NCBI RefSeq assembly: GCF_026126405.1 | Contig: NZ_JAFMTQ010000001.1 | Span: forward strand, 568,610-632,609 | DNA: 64,000 bases | Reading direction: 5' to 3' | Source of the DNA: Aureitalea sp. L0-47 | Lineage (GTDB): Bacteria > Bacteroidota > Bacteroidia > Flavobacteriales > Flavobacteriaceae | Shown: piece by piece, positions 1 through 9,024 of the stretch | Position numbering within the stretch: the first letter of the stretch is position 1 | Layout of the letters: the number at the start of each line of letters is the position of its first letter | Program-made: the position numbers and the translations under genes | The notes under the pieces: model-generated | What the model was told of the DNA's origin: nothing | What the model saw: only the letters and a program-made list of their open reading frames with translations | The model's database searches: none

Positions 1-761
1 TGAGTTTCAGTAAGATAGAGCTTGGAAACTACATCAGCGAGCAGATGGACACCATGGAACAACACGATGAGGTAGATTCCGAAATCCAGATCTTTCGGAA
101 TGCCCTGGAATTTTCAGAAGTAAAATCAAGAGAAGTAATGGTTCCCAGAACCGAAGTAGTAGCTGTGGATCTCAAAACTTCCATTACCGATCTTACCAAG
201 CAATTCACTGAGACCGGACTTTCGAAAATTCTTGTCTACAAAGAAAATATCGACGATATCGTTGGTTATGTGCACTCATTCGAACTTTTCAAAAAACCGT
301 CCAGTATAAGGAAGATCCTAATACCCGTGGTCTTCGTTCCGGAAACCATGCTTGCCAAAGATGTGCTTAATATTCTCATCAGAAGAAGAAAGAGCATAGC
401 CGTGGTAATCGATGAGTATGGGGGAACTTCTGGTATTATGACGGTTGAGGATATCATTGAAGAACTTTTCGGTGAAATTGAAGACGAACATGACTCGGTT
501 GCACTCACTGAAGAAGTGGTAGCTGAAGATCATTATCGTTTCTCTGCTCGACTGGAAGTGGACTACCTCAACGAGCAGTACAAACTCAACCTTCCTGAAA
601 GTGAGAATTACGAAACACTGGGTGGAATGATCGTTAATTTTACGGAAGAAATCCCCGATGAGAACGAAACTGTGGTCATCGAAAACGTAATTTGTACCAT
701 GCTAGAAGTTTCCAATACGAAAATCGAACTCGTCGATCTAAAGTTTAATCCGGAACCTTAG
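1..761 (+). CDS. Hemolysin-family CBS/CorC transporter-associated protein (5' partial)
   Basis: The reading frame is open from the first bases of the window (frame of base 3), so the true start lies upstream; the ATG at 45 is internal. What remains is a cytoplasmic CBS pair, with the hallmark DEYGGTSGIMT stretch in the second CBS, followed by a CorC_HlyC domain at the C-terminus. In complete family members an N-terminal CNNM membrane domain precedes these; that part is outside the window. Proteins of this family are linked to divalent cation (Mg/Co) efflux or homeostasis at the inner membrane. GldE is a related Bacteroidota paralogue, but GldE normally sits beside other genes (gldD), so the generic hemolysin-family call is safer. 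Confidence 0.85.
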   Translation, partial: SFSKIELGNYISEQMDTMEQHDEVDSEIQIFRNALEFSEVKSREVMVPRTEVVAVDLKTSITDLTKQFTETGLSKILVYKENIDDIVGYVHSFELFKKPSSIRKILIPVVFVPETMLAKDVLNILIRRRKSIAVVIDEYGGTSGIMTVEDIIEELFGEIEDEHDSVALTEEVVAEDHYRFSARLEVDYLNEQYKLNLPESENYETLGGMIVNFTEEIPDENETVVIENVICTMLEVSNTKIELVDLKFNPEP

Positions 762-817
762 TTTTTTACCAGTATCTTTTTTTTATTCCTAACCTTTCAT
801 AAATGCTGGGAAAATGC

Positions 818-825
818 TATTTTCG
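818..825 (+). promoter_or_regulatory. Possible -7 element upstream of the PpiD-like gene
   Basis: TATTTTCG fits the Bacteroidota -7 consensus TAnnTTTG with one change and lies 23 nt before the ATG. No convincing -33 TTTG is visible, so this is a weak call. Confidence 0.3.
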
Positions 826-848
826 CCCCCTAGTAATTTGACAGACAA

Positions 849-2966
849 ATGGCAATATTAAATAGTATTAGAAAAAGAGGAATATTCCTCATTTTGATTA
901 TAGCAATGGCGCTGTTCGCTTTTATTTTGAGCGACGTGCTAACCCGAGGCGGAGGTTCCAGTGTTGAGAATACAATAGGAACCGTGAATGGAGTGGATAT
1001 AGATCGAGAGAATTTTGCCACTTTGGTAGAGAATACTCAGAATTCCATGGGACCGAATGCAAATACCAACCAGGCCATGAAATTGGTTTGGGACAGGGAG
1101 CTGCGTCGTATCCTTATGGAAGAACAGTACGAGAAGCTCGGACTGCGTGCTGAGTCCGACCAGGTAAACCAGGCGCTTAGTATCTATCTCGCCAATGATC
1201 CTACTTTCCAGGACGAAAGCGGGAATTATAGCGAACTCAAAATGCTTGAATATGCCGCACAGGTGAAATCAAATGCCGCTACTAACCCAGCTGCCTATGA
1301 AGCCTGGAATAACTACATAAAGAATGTGGCCAATACGGTCCTTGAAAATACCTACATGGGAATGCTTCGTGGAGGACTATCTTCTACAATAGCCGATGGC
1401 GAGCAGCAATACCGTTTTGAGAACGACAAGGTGAATATGCAATATGTGTATATACCATACACTTCCATTGATGATGCAACTATTGAAGTGAGTGAGGAAG
1501 AAATTGCTGCCTACATCAAGGAAAACCCTAAGACCTTCGAAGTAGAACCGCAGGTAGATTTTCAGTATGTACTCATCGAAGAAACAGCTTCTCAGGAGGA
1601 TATCGATGATGCGAGGACCGAGATCATGAGATTACTGGAGAATGAAACGGATTCCAGTGAGGTTGGTGGGACTACAACTATTCTTGGATTTAAGGATACA
1701 GAGAATTACGCAGATTTTGTGAACGCTAATTCCGATACACCTTACACAGACAGATGGTACACAAAAGAACAACTTCCTAATGCTATCAAGGATACGATGT
1801 TCGATCTTAACCAAGGTGATGTCTATGGTCCTTACCAGGTTGATAGAACGCTTAACCTTTCGAAGCTGATCACCAAGCGTCAGTTACCGGATAGCGCGCG
1901 AGTTCGACATATACTTATTCCTGTGGGGCTTAATCCTACTGATAGTATTGCTCGAACAGACGAGCAGGCAAAGAAAACGGCCGACAGCCTTCTTACTAAA
2001 CTAAAAGCCAACGAATCGAGATTCGCTTCCTATGTGGAGGAATTCTCTTCCGATATTGGAAGTATTGATAACGGGGGAGTATACGAGTGGTTCGAATACA
2101 CTAAAATGGTACCTCAGTTCAGGGATTACTCCTTTGAGCAATCGGAAGGAGATATCGGGATCGTAAGAACGAATTTCGGATATCACATCATTGACGTACT
2201 AGGACAAAAAGATTTCAAAGATGTGGTTAAAATTGCGACCATCACTAAGGAAATCGAGCCTTCAGAGACTACAATCAATGAAATCTTTGCCAAAGCGACC
2301 AACTTCGAGATCGAAGCAGCCAGCGGAGACTTCGGTGAGCAGGCAAAGGCACAGGAGCTTGACGTAAGACCTGTGAACAAAGTGGGGCAACTTGATGCCA
2401 GCATTCCTGGAATCGGTAATGCACGCACTATCGTGAATTGGGCGTTCAATGAGGAAACCAACGTAGGTGATATAAGCAGATTTAACGTGTCTCAGGGCTA
2501 TGTGATCGCTCAACTTACCAGAAGGTCACCTCGAGGATTACAGAGTGTTGCAGAATCTTCCGCAATGGTTACCCCAATTCTTAGAAATAAGAAAAAGGCG
2601 GCTCAGATTATTGCGAACTCCAGCGGATCTACCCTACAGGAGATTGCAGCGTCTCAGAATGTAACTGTACAAACGGCTACCGCTGTTACCATGGCCGCTC
2701 CAACAATGCCAGGAGCCGGAAATGAGCCAAAAGTAGTTGGTGCTGCCTTCGGTACGGAGCCAGGACAAGAAACTGGCTTTATCGAAGGAAAAACCGGCGT
2801 GTTTAAAGTGAGGGTGACTGCTATCAACAAGGCACCTGATCTGGAGAACTACGCTTCATACGCCAATCAGTTGAAAACAAGCGTCGTTCAAACGCTTAGT
2901 ACCAATGTCCAGAAGGCCTTGAAAGAGTCGGCGGATATAGAAGATAACAGGGCTGTTTTCTACTAG
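849..2966 (+). CDS. Membrane-anchored SurA/PpiD-type peptidylprolyl isomerase
   Basis: A 705-residue periplasmic folding factor. Residues about 9-30 (RGIFLILIIAMALFAFILSD) form a single N-terminal membrane anchor, followed by a SurA_N-like chaperone region. A parvulin (PpiC/rotamase) domain spans about 348-455, starting at ARVRHILIP and ending near FGYHIIDV, and a second alpha-helical region follows. The architecture matches PpiD, which helps newly exported outer-membrane and secreted proteins fold at the translocon. That role would suit a T9SS organism with many exported proteins, but is inferred from the family. The ATG is chosen because the anchor begins directly after it. The gene is followed by a strong bidirectional terminator. 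Confidence 0.9.
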   Translation: MAILNSIRKRGIFLILIIAMALFAFILSDVLTRGGGSSVENTIGTVNGVDIDRENFATLVENTQNSMGPNANTNQAMKLVWDRELRRILMEEQYEKLGLRAESDQVNQALSIYLANDPTFQDESGNYSELKMLEYAAQVKSNAATNPAAYEAWNNYIKNVANTVLENTYMGMLRGGLSSTIADGEQQYRFENDKVNMQYVYIPYTSIDDATIEVSEEEIAAYIKENPKTFEVEPQVDFQYVLIEETASQEDIDDARTEIMRLLENETDSSEVGGTTTILGFKDTENYADFVNANSDTPYTDRWYTKEQLPNAIKDTMFDLNQGDVYGPYQVDRTLNLSKLITKRQLPDSARVRHILIPVGLNPTDSIARTDEQAKKTADSLLTKLKANESRFASYVEEFSSDIGSIDNGGVYEWFEYTKMVPQFRDYSFEQSEGDIGIVRTNFGYHIIDVLGQKDFKDVVKIATITKEIEPSETTINEIFAKATNFEIEAASGDFGEQAKAQELDVRPVNKVGQLDASIPGIGNARTIVNWAFNEETNVGDISRFNVSQGYVIAQLTRRSPRGLQSVAESSAMVTPILRNKKKAAQIIANSSGSTLQEIAASQNVTVQTATAVTMAAPTMPGAGNEPKVVGAAFGTEPGQETGFIEGKTGVFKVRVTAINKAPDLENYASYANQLKTSVVQTLSTNVQKALKESADIEDNRAVFY

Positions 2967-2986
2967 GAAATAGCATCTCAATTAGC

Positions 2987-3024
2987 AAAAGGCTGTCTGA
3001 ATTTTACTTTTTAGACAGCCTTTT
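2987..3024. terminator. Bidirectional rho-independent terminator
   Basis: A perfect 12-bp stem (AAAAGGCTGTCT at 2987-2998 with AGACAGCCTTTT at 3013-3024) and a 14-nt loop sit between two converging genes. The A-run on one side and T-run on the other let it work in both directions. The distal arm touches the stop codon of the minus-strand kinase gene. Confidence 0.9.
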
Positions 3025-3911
3025 TATTTGATCATTTCCGTGAATGGAATGCAGGTTTCGTATCCTCTTTCTTCGAAGTAGTGCAGCTGTTCTTCAGTGC
3101 CACTCACAAGTACAAAATCACCTCCCCAGGCTCCCAGGCTTTTCACTATTCCGGGATAATCATGAAATAAGCTGTTCTTAACCCTAGGTATTCCGAGGAG
3201 ATTCGAAATGATCGACTCATGCAATTCCATGAGCCGTTCGAACTCAGAAAGGGATTCACAGGAAAGAAGCTCCATGGATAGTTTGGAGATACGTGCTTGC
3301 ACGGACGCATCGACTTTCACCTTGCGGTATGCCGCTATCCCTTCTTTACTGTCCTGTTTCTTGTTGAGATGGATGAAATGTAGTTTCTCCTGAAATGGCC
3401 AGTTAACCTGCACCGGGGTGATTTTAGGTAGTTCGTTTTTTACCGAATACAGTATCGGGGTATCTCTGCTCGCTGCGGCAATATCATATCCGCTGCCGCC
3501 GAAACTGTTCCAGAGCAGTTTAAAAGGATCCACGCCTGCCCATTGGGCAATGTTATTCACTAAAGTGGATGAGGTGCCAAGCCCCCAATCCCTGGGGAAG
3601 TCAAGTGTAGTAGTAACTTTCACGCCCCTGGATTCCGACAGAAATTCAGGGTTGAGATTCCTTGCCTCCTTCAGAATTTCGATGAGGGTTTCTTCTATTT
3701 CGTTACCTGGGCGGTCTTCGAGGTCGAATGCCGACTGAAACCAACAGTTGCCATCACTGTCGTAACTTTTCCAAACGATTCCATTTTGATCAGAAGGCGT
3801 CACTTCCAGTGTTTGTCCGAAGGAGGTGGGAATGGCAAGTGCGAGCGCGCCGTCCAGCACCAGGTATTCCCCGGTGAGTAACAATTTTCCGTTACTGTGA
3901 AAGCATTTCAT
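3024..3911 (-). CDS. GYDIA-family GHMP kinase (mevalonate-pathway candidate)
   Basis: A 295-residue small-molecule kinase of the GHMP superfamily. The N-terminus carries the GHMP entry motif (GKLLLTGEYLVLDG, residues 8-21), the phosphate-binding loop is GLGTSST at 110-116, and the signature GYDIA is at 141-145, which defines a Bacteroidota-restricted subfamily. Its exact substrate is not settled to my knowledge. Its start codon directly abuts the stop codon of HMG-CoA reductase (TAGATG), so the two are co-translated. This points to phosphorylation of mevalonate or a later intermediate of isoprenoid synthesis (inference). Confidence 0.88.
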   Translation of the reverse strand: MKCFHSNGKLLLTGEYLVLDGALALAIPTSFGQTLEVTPSDQNGIVWKSYDSDGNCWFQSAFDLEDRPGNEIEETLIEILKEARNLNPEFLSESRGVKVTTTLDFPRDWGLGTSSTLVNNIAQWAGVDPFKLLWNSFGGSGYDIAAASRDTPILYSVKNELPKITPVQVNWPFQEKLHFIHLNKKQDSKEGIAAYRKVKVDASVQARISKLSMELLSCESLSEFERLMELHESIISNLLGIPRVKNSLFHDYPGIVKSLGAWGGDFVLVSGTEEQLHYFEERGYETCIPFTEMIK

Positions 3912-5219
3912 CTAAGCTCTGAGTTTCTCAATGAATTCCACAGCTGCACTATGGGAAACAGTGTTGTTGGTAAAGTACTCAATGGCCTTTTCTTTTTCTT
4001 CTGAAGTGGCCTGCAATTGGTTCAGGATGTTCATGAGGTGCATTTTCATATGTCCCTGTTGAATTCCAGTGGTTACGAGGGATCGTATGGCTGCGAAGTT
4101 CTGTGCCAGACCCGCAACGGCAACGATCTTCATCAATTCCTTCGCAGAAGGTTTCCGAAGTAACTGCAACGCGAATTTCACCAATGGATGCAAACTTGTC
4201 AAACCACCCACGGTGCCCAATGCTAAAGGTACCTCTATACTAAAAGTGAAGCTGTTGTTTTCGATCACTGCTTCGGTTAAACTGGTGTATCGGCCACTTT
4301 TCGCAGCATAAGCGTGTACACCGGCTTCCACCGCCCTGAAATCGTTTCCGGTAGCCAATACAACGGCGTCGATGCCGTTCATAATTCCCTTGTTGTGGGT
4401 AACTGCTCTCCTAACTTCAGCTTTGGCAATATCGATGGCGCGGACAAAATTCTCGGCAAATTCCTTGCCCTGGGTATTTCCGTAGCTTAAACTTTCTAAA
4501 GGACAACCTACCCAGGCCCGAACGACGCACTCCGGCACATAGTTTGAAAGAATGCTGAGTACTATTTTCGGAAGGGTAGTATTGAATCCATCGTATTTAA
4601 GCGCTGCTGTTTCAAATGTAGCCGCGATCTTTTCCAGGCAACTATTTATAAAATTAGCGCCCATGGCATCCAGGGTCTCGAAAGTACAATGAAGTTCGTA
4701 GTAGCCATTCAGTTGGGAGGTTGCATCTTTGAGTTCGATGTCGATCAAACCTCCTCCGCGGGCTTTCATGTTCTTCTGAATGTCTGCAATAGAATCGATG
4801 AGCTCATTTTTTACTTCGGAAAAGAATGCGTTGAGTACTTCTCCATTTCCGAAGTAATCGATATGGATCTGACCGGTCTTGACCGTCGAGATCACTTCAG
4901 CATTAAACCCACCTCTTTCCAACCAGAATTTCGCCGCATTACTGGCCGCAGCAACAACGGAACTCTCTTCGATCACCATTGGAATGGTGTAGAGGGTATC
5001 GTTTATCAGGAAATTAGGGGCTACACTGAAAGGGAGATAATAATTTGATATGACGTTCTCCGTAAAATCATCGTGAAGCTCCTGTAATCGGGTGTCGCTG
5101 TTCCAGTATTTTCTTAGCGTATTGATAGCCTCCGGATCATCTCCAAAATAGGCGTTGGCCAACCATTCGATTTTTTCTTGCTTCGATTTTTTCGAAAATC
5201 CTGAAACCGGAACGTCCAT
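3912..5219 (-). CDS. mvaA: Hydroxymethylglutaryl-CoA reductase, class II type
   Basis: A 435-residue enzyme interconverting HMG-CoA and mevalonate with NAD(P)H. Class II active-site signatures are present: PMVIEESSVVAAAS (catalytic Glu near 84), DAMGANFIN for substrate binding, HNKGIMNGIDAV with catalytic Lys and Asp, and GIQQGHMKMH near the C-terminus with the catalytic His. Databases usually name the family degradative, but in Flavobacteriia it is expected to make mevalonate for isoprenoids. It is the first gene of a two-gene operon with the GHMP kinase. The ATG at 5219 lies about 20 nt downstream of a TATCTTTG promoter element on the minus strand. Confidence 0.93.
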   Translation of the reverse strand: MDVPVSGFSKKSKQEKIEWLANAYFGDDPEAINTLRKYWNSDTRLQELHDDFTENVISNYYLPFSVAPNFLINDTLYTIPMVIEESSVVAAASNAAKFWLERGGFNAEVISTVKTGQIHIDYFGNGEVLNAFFSEVKNELIDSIADIQKNMKARGGGLIDIELKDATSQLNGYYELHCTFETLDAMGANFINSCLEKIAATFETAALKYDGFNTTLPKIVLSILSNYVPECVVRAWVGCPLESLSYGNTQGKEFAENFVRAIDIAKAEVRRAVTHNKGIMNGIDAVVLATGNDFRAVEAGVHAYAAKSGRYTSLTEAVIENNSFTFSIEVPLALGTVGGLTSLHPLVKFALQLLRKPSAKELMKIVAVAGLAQNFAAIRSLVTTGIQQGHMKMHLMNILNQLQATSEEKEKAIEYFTNNTVSHSAAVEFIEKLRA

Positions 5220-5239
5220 GAGGTTTGTAATTTGAATGA

Positions 5240-5247
5240 CAAAGATA
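5240..5247 (-). promoter_or_regulatory. -7 element for the HMG-CoA reductase operon
   Basis: Read on the minus strand this is TATCTTTG, an exact TAnnTTTG match, 20 nt upstream of the HMG-CoA reductase ATG. A well-spaced -33 TTTG is not evident. Confidence 0.5.
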
Positions 5248-5364
5248 GCATTTCTGTGGCATCATAAAGCGCCTGAGTAACAAACAAATTGCCTGTATTT
5301 AACATAAAAACTACCGGTTTTTGCCGAAATTTTAGTAAACTTGACGTAACAAAAATTTAACACG

Positions 5365-7581
5365 TTGAAACGATATTTTTACGTTCCCCTGCTAATACTA
5401 TTCCTGGTTGTTAGCAATTCCATTCAGTCACAACAAAAACAGATAACATTAGAGGATATATGGGGAGGAACTTTCCGAACCGAGCGATTGGATGTGTTGC
5501 GGTCGCTACAAAATGGTAAGGAATATGCTGTATTGAATTACAATCGGGCGGAGAGCGCGTCAACAGTGGATGTCTACGACTACCTAAGCGGTGAGAAGGT
5601 AAGAACCCTTGTCAATTCGAAGGACCTGGAAGGGATCAATTATATCATTTCTTACGAATTCAGCCCGGATGAGTCGAAACTTCTATTAGCCACCCAGTTA
5701 AAACAGATCTACAGAAGGTCTTCCATGGGAACTTACTACGTATACGACCTCAATAGCAAAAGGCTAACGCTGGTGTCTGAAAAGCAGATACAGGAACCCA
5801 CCTTTGGTCCGGACGGAAATAAGATCGCCTTTGGTAATAACAATAATCTCTACATCAAGAATCTTGTAACGGGGCAAGAGATGCAGATCACCAATGATGG
5901 AAAGAAAAATCATATCATCAATGGTATAACCGATTGGGTCTACGAAGAGGAATTTGGCTTCGTAAGAGCTTTCGACTGGAGCAAGGACGGTCATCGTATC
6001 GCCTTTATCCGCTTTGATGAAACTGACGTACCCAGGTTTTCGATGGACGTTTACGGAACGGAGCTTTATCCTTCACAACAAGTTTTTAAATACCCAAAAG
6101 CAGGAGATCCTAATGCCGATGTCTCTTTGCATATTTATGATCTCAGGAACAGTTCTACTTCTGAAGTGGATGTTTCACAATACAACTGCTATTATATTCC
6201 TCGAATCAATTGGACTGAAGATCCGAATATCTTAAGTGTCCGCCTTACGAACCGCCACCAGAATGAACTGGACCTGGTCTTTGTGGATGCAAGGGATAAT
6301 TCTTCAGAATTAATTCTGAAAGAAACAGATCCTGCCTATGTGGATGTTACGGATGATCTAACGTTCTTAAACGATAACAGTTTTATCTGGACCAGCGAGA
6401 AGAGCGGCTGGAACCATATCTATCACTACGACAGGAACGGAAAATTGATCAATCAGGTTACTGACGGCGAGTGGGAAGTGACCAATTTCTATGGTTTCGA
6501 TCCGAAAACAGGCAGAATCTACTACCAGAGTTCAGAAGATGGCAGTATAAACAGGGGTGTGTACTCTATCTCACAAACCGGGAAGAACAAAGTAAAGCTT
6601 TCCGAGAAGACAGGGTCGAACAGTGCTTCCTTTAGTGCCGATTACTCTTATTTCATTAATACGCATTCGGATGCTCAAACGCCGTATTCCTTTACGCTTT
6701 ACCAGGCGAAGAATGGAAAGAAGCTAAGGGAGATTAAAAACAACAATACATTAAAACAAAAGCTGGACGGTTTTGTTACTTCACCTAAGGAATTCTCAAC
6801 CATTAATATCAATGGTGAGGAGTTGAACATGTACATGATCAAACCCTTGGATTTCGATCCGAACAAGGAATACCCCTTGTTCATGTATCAGTATTCCGGA
6901 CCTGGCTCCCAAAGTGTTGGGAACAGATGGGGAGGTGCTAATGACTACTGGCACCAAATGCTGGCCCAGCAAGGAATTATAGTAGCTTGCGTGGACGGTA
7001 GGGGAACAGGACTGAAAGGTCGTGATTTCAAAAAGATGACCCAGAAGGAACTGGGTAAATACGAAGTGGAAGACCAGGTAGCGGCAGCAAAGAAATTAGG
7101 CGAATTACCGTATGTAGACGAAGACCGAATTGGGATCTGGGGATGGAGTTACGGAGGATTTATGTCGTCCAATTGCCTTTTCCAGGCACCGGAAACCTTT
7201 TCCATGGCAATAGCTGTGGCGCCGGTAACAAGCTGGAGATTCTACGATACCATCTACACCGAGCGTTATATGCAAACACCTCAGGAGAATCCCGATGGTT
7301 ACGATAATAATTCACCTATCACGCACGTAGACAACATGGAGGGGGATTTTTTGCTGGTGCACGGAAGTGCGGACGACAATGTTCATGTTCAGAACACTAT
7401 GAGACTTGTTGAGGCGTTAATTCAGGCGGATAAGGACTTCGAATGGATGATCTACCCGGATAAGAACCACGGTATCTACGGTGGCAATACAAGACTTCAT
7501 CTCTATAAGAAGATGACGCGTTTTATACAAAATACACTTGGGCAACCTCAACCTGAGAAACTCATTCAGATAAAAAATTAA
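5365..7581 (+). CDS. Dipeptidyl peptidase IV (S9 family)
   Basis: A 738-residue exported serine peptidase that removes X-Pro/X-Ala dipeptides from peptide N-termini. It begins at a TTG with a clear signal peptide (residues 1-23). The N-terminal half is a beta-propeller containing the DPP IV substrate-anchoring motif DWVYEEEFG (Glu194-Glu195). The C-terminal alpha/beta hydrolase holds the catalytic triad: Ser595 in GWSYGG, Asp670 in HGSADDNVH and His702 in KNHGIYGG. All key residues are intact. Directly downstream lie two POT-family peptide transporters, so secreted peptide cleavage and uptake appear coupled. The TTG start is preferred because it leads straight into the signal peptide. Confidence 0.93.
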   Translation: MKRYFYVPLLILFLVVSNSIQSQQKQITLEDIWGGTFRTERLDVLRSLQNGKEYAVLNYNRAESASTVDVYDYLSGEKVRTLVNSKDLEGINYIISYEFSPDESKLLLATQLKQIYRRSSMGTYYVYDLNSKRLTLVSEKQIQEPTFGPDGNKIAFGNNNNLYIKNLVTGQEMQITNDGKKNHIINGITDWVYEEEFGFVRAFDWSKDGHRIAFIRFDETDVPRFSMDVYGTELYPSQQVFKYPKAGDPNADVSLHIYDLRNSSTSEVDVSQYNCYYIPRINWTEDPNILSVRLTNRHQNELDLVFVDARDNSSELILKETDPAYVDVTDDLTFLNDNSFIWTSEKSGWNHIYHYDRNGKLINQVTDGEWEVTNFYGFDPKTGRIYYQSSEDGSINRGVYSISQTGKNKVKLSEKTGSNSASFSADYSYFINTHSDAQTPYSFTLYQAKNGKKLREIKNNNTLKQKLDGFVTSPKEFSTININGEELNMYMIKPLDFDPNKEYPLFMYQYSGPGSQSVGNRWGGANDYWHQMLAQQGIIVACVDGRGTGLKGRDFKKMTQKELGKYEVEDQVAAAKKLGELPYVDEDRIGIWGWSYGGFMSSNCLFQAPETFSMAIAVAPVTSWRFYDTIYTERYMQTPQENPDGYDNNSPITHVDNMEGDFLLVHGSADDNVHVQNTMRLVEALIQADKDFEWMIYPDKNHGIYGGNTRLHLYKKMTRFIQNTLGQPQPEKLIQIKN

Positions 7582-7622
7582 CAACCAATTTCAACGAATA
7601 TCTAACTAATACTCTTTCAACT

Positions 7623-9014
7623 ATGTCAACTAATATGCTTCATAAACAAAAAGAACTATTCGGGCATCCGGTAGGTCTGTATGTATTGTTCTTCACTGAA
7701 ATGTGGGAGCGTTTCTCTTATTACGGTATGCGAGCCATTTTGGTTCTTTACTTAGTTGCTGAAACGGTTGGGGATAATGCAGGATTAGGATGGAGCAATG
7801 CCGAAGCTCTTGCGTTGTATGGATGGTATACTATGCTAGTTTATGTAGCCTCAATTCCAGGGGGGTGGATAGCTGATAAATTTTTAGGTCAGAAGAGATC
7901 TGTTTTAGTCGGTGGTATTCTGCTGGTGGCAGGACACAGTATTCTAGCTGTTGAGCAAATGTGGGCTTTCTATTCCGGTTTGGGACTTATTATTGCGGGT
8001 GTTGGAATGTTGAAGCCAAATATTTCTACCATGGTTGGTGGCCTTTATAAGAAAGGAGACATCAGAAGAGATAAAGGGTTTACAATTTTTTATATCGGTA
8101 TTAATATAGGGGCCTTTTTATCCAGTTTGATAGTTGGATATGTGGGTGAGGTTTATGGCTGGCATTATGGTTTCGGACTAGCTGGTATTGGTATGGCTTT
8201 AGGATTAATTCAGTATTTGGCCGGACAAAAGCATTTGAAGTATGTAGGTAACTATCTTGGCAAGTCTGTAGATGAAGAAGAGAAGGCTGCCATGAATCGT
8301 CCTCTAACAAAAATTGAAAAAGATAGGGTAGTAGTATTATTCATTTCATTCTTACTTGTAATAGTATTCTGGGGTGCGTTTGAGCAAGCCGGAGGTCTTA
8401 TGAATATTTATGCCAAGGAGAACACCAACAGGATGCTTCTGGGATGGGAAATTCCGGCTTCATGGTTTCAGTCTCTAAATGCCATGTTCATTATTTTCCT
8501 TGGAACCACGGTCGCAGCCTACTGGGCCAAAAGGAAACTGAAGGGAAAAATCTCTACCTCATTGTTCAAGATGATTATTGGTCTTGTTATAATGGGAACA
8601 GGTTTCTTCTTTATGTCAGCGGCCTCAGCACAGTTCAATAGTGCAGGCACTTCGGCAATGTATTGGTTGGTACTTGCATATTTGTTCCATACGGTTGGAG
8701 AGCTTTGTATTTCCCCTGTTGCCTTATCTTATATCACCAAGCTGGCGCCGATCAAGTATGCCTCCATAATGATGGGTGTTTACTTTGCTATGACCGGATT
8801 CGGAAATAAGCTAGCTGGTTTATTAGGTGAATCGGCCTCTAATCTCGGTGAGTTTACAGTATTTACGGGTATAGCGGTATTCTGTGTAGTTTTCGGATTA
8901 CTAGTCTTATTATTCAGAAAGAAACTGGAATATCTAACTCATGGTGCCGAAGATGACGAAAGAGAAATGCACTATGACGAAACCGAAGGCTTTGAACTAG
9001 CAGATAACCAATAA
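7623..9014 (+). CDS. POT-family proton-coupled peptide transporter (copy 1)
   Basis: A 463-residue inner-membrane transporter of the proton-dependent oligopeptide (PTR2/POT) branch of the major facilitator superfamily. The first helix carries the ExxER proton-coupling motif (EMWERFSYYG, Glu26/Glu29/Arg30), and FYIGINIGAF matches the conserved PTR2 signature. It imports di- and tripeptides. It lies 41 nt after dipeptidyl peptidase IV and 10 nt before a second POT gene, so the three probably share one transcript. The hydrophilic tail is acidic (EDDEREMHYDE). Confidence 0.92.
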   Translation: MSTNMLHKQKELFGHPVGLYVLFFTEMWERFSYYGMRAILVLYLVAETVGDNAGLGWSNAEALALYGWYTMLVYVASIPGGWIADKFLGQKRSVLVGGILLVAGHSILAVEQMWAFYSGLGLIIAGVGMLKPNISTMVGGLYKKGDIRRDKGFTIFYIGINIGAFLSSLIVGYVGEVYGWHYGFGLAGIGMALGLIQYLAGQKHLKYVGNYLGKSVDEEEKAAMNRPLTKIEKDRVVVLFISFLLVIVFWGAFEQAGGLMNIYAKENTNRMLLGWEIPASWFQSLNAMFIIFLGTTVAAYWAKRKLKGKISTSLFKMIIGLVIMGTGFFFMSAASAQFNSAGTSAMYWLVLAYLFHTVGELCISPVALSYITKLAPIKYASIMMGVYFAMTGFGNKLAGLLGESASNLGEFTVFTGIAVFCVVFGLLVLLFRKKLEYLTHGAEDDEREMHYDETEGFELADNQ

Positions 9015-9024
9015 TCCCTATAAT

